Under the pieces are notes generated by a model. The model saw nothing but the letters and a program-made list of their open reading frames with translations. It was not told the origin of the DNA and searched no databases. From contig NZ_VCNA01000003.1 of the NCBI RefSeq assembly GCF_006170445.1, positions 310,001 through 374,000 of the forward strand: a stretch of DNA of 64,000 nucleotides, written 5' to 3'. This stretch comes from Brevibacillus dissolubilis. Lineage in GTDB: Bacteria; Bacillota; Bacilli; Brevibacillales; Brevibacillaceae. A program made the translations under genes and the position numbers. Below are positions 1 to 8,300 of the stretch, one piece after another (position 1 is the first letter of the stretch; every line of letters starts with the position of its first letter).

Positions 1-1332
1 TTTCGGCTCCTTCTTGTTCTCTAGATTGGGAAGCTCAATGGTCAGCGTCGTAATACCAGCCCGTCCAGCCGTATCGACAGGCGCCCAATCCCCTAACGAA
101 TTACCTTGGACACGTTGCTTCGAGAAGTAACGAACAGTCGTTTTGTTCGTATCCTTGAAGCAGCCCATGTTGCCTCCGAATGGCTGAAGCGACGTTGGAA
201 TTTTGAGTGCAGGGAGACGCTTGAGTGCCTCTGCTAGCATGCGGTTGGTCAGCTTGTCATCGAAATCAACCTTATTCTGATCGGTCACCCTCTTGGTCGC
301 AGGATCAATCCCGCGTGGATCAACAAAGATACCTGGCCCCTCGCCTCCACATCCTGTTACTTGATCGGTACCGCAGGGGTGACATGCACTCATGATCTGG
401 TGGGCGTGAATGCTTGCCAGGCGCTCCGGTTGAAAGCGCTCTATGAGCTGGATGAGAATCCGATTCTCCGGCACCATTCGCGTGCTCGTCAAGGAACCAC
501 TGGAGATGGTCAACCCCCCCGCCTCCCGAATCATCAGCTCTGGTGCCAGCGTTCCTGTCTGTCCGCGCTTACGTGCCTGACTATAATTCTCGCCAGGCAG
601 CGGGAAGTTTCGGTTGGGTTCGATTTCCCGGCAGACCAAGGAAACATTCGTTTGCTGATTGACTGTTACCTTTTGCAGGCCAAGTCCGCCTGAGACATTG
701 CGGCTTTTGGTGGCTAATGTCCTTGGAAAGAGAACGGGAACAAGGATGGTCGTGAAAAAAGGCGGATTTCCCTTGATAGAGGCGTTCGTGAGTGCTTCCC
801 GAAGGCGTTGGACCACCCGGACTCCCGCAGGCTCACTGCCATGGACTCCACCGATGATTAACGCACGACGCGACGACCTGCCTGGGAAAAAGTAAGCCTT
901 CACAGGGAATTTTTCAAGCTGCTGTTCCGCTGCCATATAGCACTTCACCAGTGGTTTCAAAGCCGCATCTTGGAATGCTACTTCAGGATCAGGATTCGTC
1001 AGGATGGCCTCGATATTCCCAAATTCAGGGCACCAGCGGCTTACCGTTGCGCGCTTGACCCTCTCCTCAATCTCCTTCACCGGCCATAACGGTTCCGGAC
1101 CGAATTTGGCAATGGTTTTGGCCAGCCAGAGGTCATCTGGGAAATTCCCAAATATGCCGGTAAGAAAGGTGTCTACAGCTGAATCGAGCGGATACAGACT
1201 GGTTTTTTGCTGACGCAGGAGATCAAAAACCTCTCCCTTGTTCCTACGTTTTTGCCACGTATTTTTCAGCTCCTCAACCAATCGGCTGCTGCTCGGGGGC
1301 TGTCCTAATGCTCCTGTGTAGCGAATGTACAA
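1..1332 (-). CDS. M14-type zinc carboxypeptidase-like protein (3' end beyond window)
   Basis: An open frame runs from a TTG codon at 1332 to the window edge without a stop, giving 444 visible codons. Two in-frame stops lie just upstream of the TTG, and AGGGAG sits 7 nt before it, which fixes the start. Zinc-peptidase hallmarks are visible: a VHGSE motif (His163, Glu166) for two zinc ligands, an EPNRNFP motif equivalent to the substrate-binding Asn-Arg of M14 enzymes, an IHAHQ motif for the third ligand, and a late TIELPN motif that fits the catalytic glutamate. About 150 residues before the catalytic domain match nothing I recognise. No signal peptide is visible, so the protein is probably cytoplasmic or part of a particle. 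It is the last gene seen in a six-gene operon with a transglutaminase-like enzyme. Substrate unknown; a desuccinylase/aspartoacylase-like role cannot be excluded. Confidence 0.8.
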   Translation of the reverse strand, partial: MYIRYTGALGQPPSSSRLVEELKNTWQKRRNKGEVFDLLRQQKTSLYPLDSAVDTFLTGIFGNFPDDLWLAKTIAKFGPEPLWPVKEIEERVKRATVSRWCPEFGNIEAILTNPDPEVAFQDAALKPLVKCYMAAEQQLEKFPVKAYFFPGRSSRRALIIGGVHGSEPAGVRVVQRLREALTNASIKGNPPFFTTILVPVLFPRTLATKSRNVSGGLGLQKVTVNQQTNVSLVCREIEPNRNFPLPGENYSQARKRGQTGTLAPELMIREAGGLTISSGSLTSTRMVPENRILIQLIERFQPERLASIHAHQIMSACHPCGTDQVTGCGGEGPGIFVDPRGIDPATKRVTDQNKVDFDDKLTNRMLAEALKRLPALKIPTSLQPFGGNMGCFKDTNKTTVRYFSKQRVQGNSLGDWAPVDTAGRAGITTLTIELPNLENKKEPK

Positions 1333-1352
1333 ATGACCACTCCCTCACTAAA

Positions 1353-1811
1353 TCAACCGTATGTATTGTTATACCAGTATCGGCCCATCAGCCGCCCGCC
1401 CACTCGGGACAGATTCCCATCCTCCTTGATACAACGAATCACAAATTGCACATCGTTGTCTCCATTGAGGCGGATATGGATAGGAAACCCATGAATGCCC
1501 CAGGGATTCACAATGTGATCGAGAGCGGCGTAAGGGGATAAGCGTCTCCCGTCGATTCGGATGGACCATTCATAATCAGGCGTGTGAAAGGGATCACCAG
1601 CCCGGCTGTTCGTGAAGGCGTACTGGCTGAAGTACACAAGCTGACCACAGTACTCCCGGGGCACTCTGTAACTGGCAAGCACGACTTCCTCATGAAGACG
1701 ACGGGGGGCCTCTTGGATCGAGGAGTTGTCAAACCAACCCGCATCAGCAGGAATTCCGCAGATGGTACAAGGATTCATGCCAGAATTTTGTACCCCTGTA
1801 GGACGAACCAT
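1353..1811 (-). CDS. Hypothetical protein, 152 aa
   Basis: I do not recognise this family. The start at 1811 has AAGGAGG 7 nt upstream, inside the end of the preceding gene, so the two genes overlap by 37 bp. An alternative ATG at 1778 overlaps the upstream stop as ATGA but lacks a good ribosome binding site. A CTIC pair near residues 15-18 could form half of a metal site, but no second Cys pair is visible. The rest is a mixed Tyr/Arg/Gly-rich globular sequence with no membrane segment or signal peptide. Its tight coupling to the 177-aa gene upstream and the carboxypeptidase gene 20 bp downstream suggests it works with them. Confidence 0.75.
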   Translation of the reverse strand: MVRPTGVQNSGMNPCTICGIPADAGWFDNSSIQEAPRRLHEEVVLASYRVPREYCGQLVYFSQYAFTNSRAGDPFHTPDYEWSIRIDGRRLSPYAALDHIVNPWGIHGFPIHIRLNGDNDVQFVIRCIKEDGNLSRVGGRLMGRYWYNNTYG

Positions 1812-2308
1812 AGCTCAGCCTCCTTGTACAGATTGGCCTGTATGATCTCCTCCACCTCGATCCGCACCGTGGAACGCGGGAGGAACAGCATCGGCTGGGG
1901 AAACTCCCGGAACGGGCGGAGACCGTCTCCACGTCCAATCGTTGCGATTTGCAGCAGCTTGTCACTTTGCAGCTCGCGCCCTGTGCCACTGTCGACCAAG
2001 GTGTAAAAGAAGAGGAAGTTTTCAGCCGCTTCACTCAGCATTTTGATCTGTTTGATTTCTTCCTCGGGTGTGACAATATGACTGTCAACACCGGATTCGA
2101 GATCCTGCCAGAGGGTCGCGTACGCCTTTAAGACAAGACCAAAGCTCATATGGGTAGCAACGAAGGGACCTTCCGTACTAATGTTGATCACTTGCTGCAC
2201 CCTGGTACCGGGCTTGCCGGTTAAGTTGAATTTGACGATATGGTCAAATGGGATCTCACGCGACATCTGCGCCCCTGTCCCGCGGGTCGGTTCTCTAAAT
2301 CGGTTCAT
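1775..2308 (-). CDS. Beta-rich hypothetical protein, 177 aa
   Basis: Family not recognised. The protein is rich in predicted beta strands, has no signal peptide or membrane helix, and ends with a strand-like LWFVLQGYKIL segment. The 237-aa protein of the same operon ends in a comparable IWVILDGYLT segment. A GDGLRPFREF motif and a PRSTVRIEVEE strand precede it. This style resembles small virion or tail-accessory jelly-roll proteins, but that is inference from appearance only. GAGGTG lies just upstream of the ATG. The 3' end overlaps the 152-aa gene, and its start is 14 bp from the end of the repeat-protein gene, so the genes are probably co-translated. Confidence 0.75.
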   Translation of the reverse strand: MNRFREPTRGTGAQMSREIPFDHIVKFNLTGKPGTRVQQVINISTEGPFVATHMSFGLVLKAYATLWQDLESGVDSHIVTPEEEIKQIKMLSEAAENFLFFYTLVDSGTGRELQSDKLLQIATIGRGDGLRPFREFPQPMLFLPRSTVRIEVEEIIQANLYKEAELWFVLQGYKILA

Positions 2309-2322
2309 CTGTACTCACCTCT

Positions 2323-3717
2323 TTACCAGTGGGGCTTCCAAATATCCGGGGTAGTGACTGGTGTGCGAAACATCGGTGTCGTGGACGGGCGGGTCGGTTC
2401 ATATCCCAAGAGACCGTTTTTGCGTATCACATAGCCTTCCAGTCCATGTACAGATTCTGCTTCCAATCCGTACATCGGGTCAGCCTCCAAGCCATGCACC
2501 GGCTCGGACTCTAATCCATACATCGGATCAGCCTCCAATCCGTGGATCGGGTCGGCTTCCAGTCCATGCACCTGATCGGCCTCTAATCCGTGCATCGGGT
2601 CAGCTCCAAATCCATGTACCAGATCGGCTTCTAATCCGTGCATCGGCTCAGCCCCAAATCCATGCATCGGATCAGCTTCTAATCCGTGGATCGGGTCAGC
2701 TCCAAATCCATGCATCGGATCGGCTTCCAATCCGTGAATCGGGTCAGCTCCAAATCCATGCATCGGATCGACTTCCAATCCGTGAATCGGATCAGCTCCA
2801 AATCCATGCATCGGATCGGCTTCCAATCCGTGAATCGGATCAGCTCCAAATCCATGCATCGGGTCAGCTTCCAATCCGTGAATCGGATCAGCTCCAAATC
2901 CATGGATCGGATCAGCCTCCAGCCCATGGATCAGGTCGGCTTCCAGTCCGTGGATCAAGTCGACGTCCAGTCCGTGGATCGGATCGGCGGCAAGTCCGTG
3001 CATCGAATCAGCGGCAAGTCCGTGCATCGGGTCGGCTCCTTCCACGCCGTAGATATACCCGTCCAGCCCCAGATAGATCGGTGTTCCGGTTTGGGCAATA
3101 CCCAGTAATCCAGCACCACGGGCTACATTAATCGCAGTGGCTGCCGCCGGACCTACACCGGGTATGAAAGGAAGCAGTTTGGTTGCTATGGGCAACAGCT
3201 TCGGCGCTACATTTTTGGCGACGAACTTCAGCCCTCGCTTCGCCAGCCGCTTCAGCTTACTCCAGAATCCAAGACCATTCCCCAAGCCATCATAGCCTGA
3301 AATCCATCCGTAGAGATGTCCACCTGGCCCTTGAACGATCGCTCCCGGATAGCCCACTCCCAGTAACCCTTGGACTTCTGCCGGAGCACCCAGCCCACGC
3401 AGTGCAACGGCATCTGGGCGCAGAACGCGCGGCATGGAGGTTACGGCGGGTCTTACGTTTCGTGTATAGAGAGGACGAATCTGTGTGGATGGAGCCGCCG
3501 GACGGATCAGAGGCCGCTTCCCACGCCCATAGTGTCTCGGAAATGTATAGGCGCACAGGCGATAGACTCGGCGGCGCAGACGAGAATACGGTGTCCAAGC
3601 ACCCTTGCGTCTTCCGACAGCGTCAAGACCCTCCACCCAGCCGTAGACACGTCCATCTGGTCCGCTGCGAAGCTCACCTGGTGTGCCAAGACCCATGATT
3701 TGTGTGAGATGGTTCAT
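2323..3717 (-). CDS. Repeat protein: three GPDG-YGW motifs, cationic amphipathic segment, 25 x 8-residue repeats
   Basis: 464 residues from the ATG at 3717, which has AAAGGAG 9 nt upstream. A longer start at 3744 has no ribosome binding site and overlaps the upstream gene. A short motif of the form G-P-D/G-G-x-V/L-Y-G-W occurs near residues 19-27 and 130-138, and in looser form (LGLDGYIYG) near 216-224. Between the first two copies is an Arg-rich stretch. Residues 151-206 form a strongly cationic, amphipathic then hydrophobic segment (KLKRLAKRGLKFVAK, later FIPGVGPAAATAINVARG). Residues 229-428 are 25 exact-length copies of an octapeptide of type D-P-M/I-H-G-L/F-E/G-A, so His recurs every 8 residues. 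No similar named family is known to me. A structural, adhesive or membrane-active part of a particle is possible. Confidence 0.8.
   Translation of the reverse strand: MNHLTQIMGLGTPGELRSGPDGRVYGWVEGLDAVGRRKGAWTPYSRLRRRVYRLCAYTFPRHYGRGKRPLIRPAAPSTQIRPLYTRNVRPAVTSMPRVLRPDAVALRGLGAPAEVQGLLGVGYPGAIVQGPGGHLYGWISGYDGLGNGLGFWSKLKRLAKRGLKFVAKNVAPKLLPIATKLLPFIPGVGPAAATAINVARGAGLLGIAQTGTPIYLGLDGYIYGVEGADPMHGLAADSMHGLAADPIHGLDVDLIHGLEADLIHGLEADPIHGFGADPIHGLEADPMHGFGADPIHGLEADPMHGFGADPIHGLEVDPMHGFGADPIHGLEADPMHGFGADPIHGLEADPMHGFGAEPMHGLEADLVHGFGADPMHGLEADQVHGLEADPIHGLEADPMYGLESEPVHGLEADPMYGLEAESVHGLEGYVIRKNGLLGYEPTRPSTTPMFRTPVTTPDIWKPHW
2434..3033 (-). repeat. 24-bp coding tandem repeat, 25 units
   Basis: Twenty-five head-to-tail 24-bp units encode the octapeptide repeat. 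Units vary by point changes but never in length, and adjacent pairs alternate HGLEA and HGFGA types in the middle of the array, pointing to a 48-bp higher-order unit that was duplicated. There are no spacers, so it is not a CRISPR array. Confidence 0.95.
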
Positions 3718-3733
3718 GCTACAACACTCCTTT

Positions 3734-4447
3734 TTATTGCACATCTCGAGTTAAGTATCCGTCCAGAATCACCCAGATACGAATATCTGTCCGAAACCCG
3801 CAGCCACCACTCCAGTTCAGTGCATCCGTCCACGCTTTCGGCCATCCGTACGGCAGATTCAGCTCCACTCTAAAATTCTGCTGGCGATCGATGATGACTG
3901 GCTCGGCCAAGCGGAAGGTCGCCACCGGGGTTGGCTCACCGTGCGAAGCCATCGGGAAAACACCCGCACCAGACGGAAACAGGAAGCTCGGAGCTTGAAG
4001 CATGGTCTTTTCTCCGACGATCAGGGAGAGGACCGAACTGTATACTAGACTAGACATGAGTTGACGCATCATCGTATCTAGCTGATCAATCGCACAAGAC
4101 TTGTAATACGAGTTATATCCTCCTTTTTGGTAGGCGCCCGCTTTTTCCTCTTTGCCCGTCTCCTCTGTGAATGGATCTGGCTCATTGACGAGAAAATTCG
4201 ACTCCGGCACGGTTCCAAACCCAGGTGCCACGATCAGACGCAGGGAGCGTACTTCATAGGTGTTCGTGGAAGGCAGCACAGAGGCCTGATCCATGTTCGT
4301 ATCCAATTTGGTCTTTCCTTGGATGTCTGTAAAGAAGCGTTTGGGCAGGGGATTGCTAAGCTCCTTTTCCGTAATCGGGTATTTGAAAAGGATGGAGTCA
4401 TATAAGGGCCAGTGAAGCTTCTCTTGATAATTTTGGACTCTTGACAC
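3734..4447 (-). CDS. Beta-rich hypothetical protein, about 237 aa
   Basis: Family not recognised. The likely start is the GTG at 4447, with GGAGG 9 nt upstream; a TTG two codons earlier is only 3 nt from the same site. The sequence is beta-rich and aromatic. A charged central stretch (DPFTEETGKEEKAG) is followed by a helical part with SSLVYSS, and the C-terminus has strands of type NFRVELNLP and IWVILDGYLT. No signal peptide or membrane helix is visible. The C-terminal strand pattern recalls that of the 177-aa protein two genes downstream, suggesting two related structural subunits. The repeat-protein gene starts 17 bp downstream of its stop. Confidence 0.7.
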   Translation of the reverse strand: MSRVQNYQEKLHWPLYDSILFKYPITEKELSNPLPKRFFTDIQGKTKLDTNMDQASVLPSTNTYEVRSLRLIVAPGFGTVPESNFLVNEPDPFTEETGKEEKAGAYQKGGYNSYYKSCAIDQLDTMMRQLMSSLVYSSVLSLIVGEKTMLQAPSFLFPSGAGVFPMASHGEPTPVATFRLAEPVIIDRQQNFRVELNLPYGWPKAWTDALNWSGGCGFRTDIRIWVILDGYLTRDVQ

Positions 4448-4518
4448 GAGCAAGTTCCTCCTTTTTGGTGCGTGGATTGTTATCAGTCACATCACGTTGT
4501 ACATGCAAGAAACGGAGG

Positions 4519-5154
4519 TTAGGTGAGCATCCATCCTGACTGACTGCGCTCTCTCATTCTGTGATGATCGATCGTCCCTCTCAACGTCGGCGCTACCCTA
4601 TCATAGTTGTGAATCGGCATCGTCGCCCGTACCACCCATGGTGCCTGCCAGCCCATCGGATATGACATCGTCGGGTCTAGCGCAATCCAGTGGCCCCGTA
4701 TATACACTTCTAAGTAGACATGGGAAAACAGGTTGGGATTGTTGCGATTGTACCCGGCAACGACGAGCCGTACTGGATGTCCGATTGACTCTAGCATCGA
4801 GCCCAGAAGGACTGTCATGTCGTCACAATCACCGATTCGAAGCTGTAAAATACGCAAGGCACTTGTCAGCAATTCCAACCGATAAGGGTCCTTGGTGTAT
4901 CGAATCTTTCGTTGCACCCATCGGAATAACGTTTCGATTTCTTGCAGATAGGCCTTGGCGGGCACTGCCGCCTGCAACAGAATATCGATGGCGGCTTGTC
5001 GCACGTAAAAGTCCCGTGCCCCCTCCCGAATCAAGTGAACCATCAGTTCTAAGGTACGCCGGGTTCCCGCTATTCCGTCGGGCAGCATACCTCGTCGTAT
5101 GCGCGGGCGGCTGAGAGGAGCTGGAAGGTAACGTTGGGACTTGTTATCATTCAT
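4519..5154 (-). CDS. Transglutaminase-like cysteine protease-fold protein, 211 aa
   Basis: The catalytic triad of the transglutaminase-like superfamily is clear: Cys110 in the GDCDD motif, His145 in FSHVYLEV and Asp160 in WIALDPT. Start chosen at the ATG at 5154 because GGAGG lies 11 nt upstream; an upstream TTG at 5172 overlaps that site. Members of this superfamily act as proteases, amidases or crosslinking enzymes; which one applies here is not decidable from sequence. The N-terminal 80 residues are helical and basic, without a signal peptide. It is the first gene of the six-gene operon, downstream of a terminator that closes the SLH gene, so the operon promoter should lie between 5155 and 5270. 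It may mature or crosslink the other products; this is inference. Confidence 0.85.
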   Translation of the reverse strand: MNDNKSQRYLPAPLSRPRIRRGMLPDGIAGTRRTLELMVHLIREGARDFYVRQAAIDILLQAAVPAKAYLQEIETLFRWVQRKIRYTKDPYRLELLTSALRILQLRIGDCDDMTVLLGSMLESIGHPVRLVVAGYNRNNPNLFSHVYLEVYIRGHWIALDPTMSYPMGWQAPWVVRATMPIHNYDRVAPTLRGTIDHHRMRERSQSGWMLT

Positions 5155-5271
5155 GGTAAAATCAACCTCCAAGTCAAGTTATGCCCATCCAGAAATTCCC
5201 GTATTCATTCCCTGGCTTCCCCTTGTGCCCTTCTTGCTTCCAGACAGCTAACTCAATTTGCCCGTAACGAC

Positions 5272-5343
5272 AAAAAGCACCCCCTCAAGCAACATCGGAT
5301 CAACCAAATGGTTTTTCCGATGTCCACGTAGGGAGTGCTTTTA
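5272..5343 (-). terminator. Rho-independent terminator of the SLH gene
   Basis: A long stem-loop reads, on the minus strand, AAAAGCACTCCCT paired with AGGGGGTGCTTTTT. A second inner stem, ACATCGGA paired with TCCGATGT, continues it. It ends in a T-run and lies between the SLH gene stop and the transglutaminase operon. Confidence 0.85.
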
Positions 5344-5396
5344 TTATTGAAGAGATCCGTTTTCCGTTAAAACAAAGTGTCCGTTAGTATGGACGA

Positions 5397-8300
5397 TTAG
5401 TTGGCTGAATGGATCCCAATGAACTGGTACGAATCTTTTGGATAGAGAGTCCATTGAGAGGTACGGTACATCGTTGTGCCTGCTTTGTATTCCGGTTTGC
5501 GAACCATCGTGCCACCGGCAGACAAAAGTTCAGTCGTAGAGGTCGGGTCACCGAGTACATCGATCACTTGTCCATTTTTCTTGATCACATACGCCACCGT
5601 ACGTTTGCCTGATACATACAAGGGGAGCTCGAAGTTATAGTACCAAGCATTGCTGGCCAGATCAAAGTAATCATAGAAGGTAGACTCAATCGTAACGACA
5701 GGCGTGTTAGGATAAATCACGCCTAAATCCTGTGTGATGATACTGACCGATTGAGTAGCTTCCACGTATTGATGCACTTCCAACGTATAGCCACTGATAC
5801 TGTCCCCTGTACCATTGCCCGCGTAGAAAATCTCAACGGCGATCCGTCCATTCGACCCCACTAGATATTCGGAGAAGAGCGGTGCAGGAGGCGGAACAAC
5901 CACGGTCGCGGTAAATGTCATGGAAGCCGTACCGCCTTTGCCATCCGATGCCGTAACAGTGACGGTTGTCGTACCGGCAGCACCCGGAGTAAGCACCAGG
6001 TTCGAGCCATTCACGACAGCAGATGCCACAGATGGATTGCTGAAGCTAACCGTGTAGGTCAGGGTATCTTGGTCTTCATCCGTGAATCGGCCGGTCAGGT
6101 TCAGCAGACGGTCAGCACCACCGAAATTCATCGTTTGTGCAGCAAATGCGGAATTCATCACAGGTGCATGGTTCACAGGCAGTGGATTCACCTGCACAGC
6201 AAATGTCGAAGAGACGCTTCCACCCTTACCATCGTCAGCGGTAACGGTAATGTTCGTCGTACCTGCTGCAAGCGGGTTCACACTCAGCGTAGTACCACTC
6301 AGTACTGCGGTTGCCACAGACCCATCATCTGCTACTGCGGAATACGTCAAGATGTCACCATCCTGATCGGAGAAGGTGCTGGAGATATCAATCGTAAATT
6401 CCCCAGAGCCCTCTGTCACCGTATAGCCGCTGATCCCACTGATGACTTGTGGATCATGGTTAACCGGAGCCGGAGAAGTAATCGTTACGTCAAAGGTTGT
6501 AGAGGCTGTTCCTCCGTTGCCGTCATCTGCGGTCAGGGTCACGGTCGTCGTTCCAACCGAGAAGATATCGATGAGGATGAGAGTCCCGGACATGCTCGCT
6601 CGAGCTACGATGGTATCACTAGACGTCGCGCTATAGGTGAGGGTGTCCCCATCTTCATCAGCAAACGTATTCGAAATATCTACGCTCATCCCCAAATTAG
6701 CAGTGGTCGAGGTCTTGTTGCCAATCGGATTGGCGACCGTCGGCTGATGATTCACCACAGGCGGTATTGGATTATTCACTGTCAAGTCAAACGTCATAGA
6801 GATCGGCGGATTGTTGCCGTCATCAGCTGTCAACGTAACCGTCGTCGTTCCGGCAGCTACCGGCTGAATCACCAGACTGTTGCCCGTGATCGTAGCCGTA
6901 GCCACGGATGGATCTGCTGTAACGACGGAGTACGTGAGGGCGTCTCCCTCTGCATCGCTAAATGTGTTGGAGATATCGAGCGTAAGATCATTGGCACCGA
7001 CTGTTGTGGATTGTGCTCCAATCACATTCGCTGCAACAGGCTGTTGGTTCGGCTGAAGGACGGTGGCATTAAAAGTAGTAAATACAGACCCGCCGTTTCC
7101 ATCATCGGCTGTCACGGTGATCGTGGAGGTACCGACTGCCAACGCGTTCAGCTTCAGTTCGCCTCCAGTGACAGTGACAGCTGCTACCGCTGAATCGCTG
7201 GATACTGCTGTGTACGTCAGGCTATCCCCATCCTGGTCTGCAAAACGGTTCGTCAGATCGATGGTCGGGCCTGCTGTTCCGAGCGTCCAGCTCTGTGCTC
7301 CGATTACATCTGCCACGGTTGGATCATGGTTCACAGGTGTCGGTACGGTGACCTGGGTCACGGTTACGTCAAATGTCATAGTTGCGGTTCCCCCGCGTCC
7401 ATCATTAACGGTCACGGTGATTGTGGAGGTACCGACAGCTACTGGTGTGATGTCCAGTTGGCTGCCATTGACAGTGACGGAGGCTACCGCTGAATCGCTC
7501 GACACTGCCGTATACGTCAGGCTGTCCCCGTCTTGATCTGCAAAACGGTTGGCAAGATCGATAGATGGCCCAGTGGCTCCAAGCGTCACACTCTGAGAAC
7601 CGATGGATGCTGTCACCGTTGGATCATGGTTGACTGGAACAGGTACAGGTATGGTGATCTGGGTCACAGTTACGTCAAAGGTCACAGATTCGCTTCCTCC
7701 GTGTCCATCATTGGCTGTCACCGTAACCGTAGCAGTACCGACACCCACTGGTGTGATGTCTAGTTGACTGCCATTGACTGTGACGGAAGCTACCGCTGAA
7801 TCGCTCGACACTGCCGTATACGTCAGGCTGTCCCCGTCTTGATCTGCAAAACGGTTGGCCAGATCGATAGATGGCCCAGTGGTTCCAAGCGTCACACTCT
7901 GGGAACCGATGGATGCTGTCACCGTTGGATCATGGTTCTCCGGAACAGGTACAGGTATGGTGATCTGGGTCACAGTTACGTCAAAGGTCACAGATTCGCT
8001 TCCTCCGTGTCCATCATTGGCTGTCACCGTAACCGTAGCAGTACCGACACCCACTGGTGTGATGTCTAGTTGACTGCCATTGACTGTGACGGAAGCTACC
8101 GCTGAATCGCTCGACACTGCCGTATACGTCAGGCTGTCCCCGTCTTGATCTGCAAAACGGTTGGCCAGATCGATAGATGGCCCAGTGGTTCCAAGCGTCA
8201 CACTCTGGGAACCGATGGATGCTGTCACCGTTGGATCATGGTTCTCCGGAACAGGTACAGGTATGGTGATCTGGGTCACGGTTACGTCAAATGTCGCAGA

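Noticed and set aside
2434-3033. CRISPR-like regular repeats
   Set aside because: The units are contiguous 24-mers without spacers and lie in frame in a protein gene.
2361-3131. Long plus-strand frame opposite the repeat protein
   Set aside because: It is the mirror of the 24-bp repeat; no ribosome binding site, and the minus-strand operon is consistent.
6069-7193. Long plus-strand frames opposite the SLH gene
   Set aside because: They repeat with the 306-bp unit and read as Arg/His/Cys-rich nonsense; shadows of the real gene.
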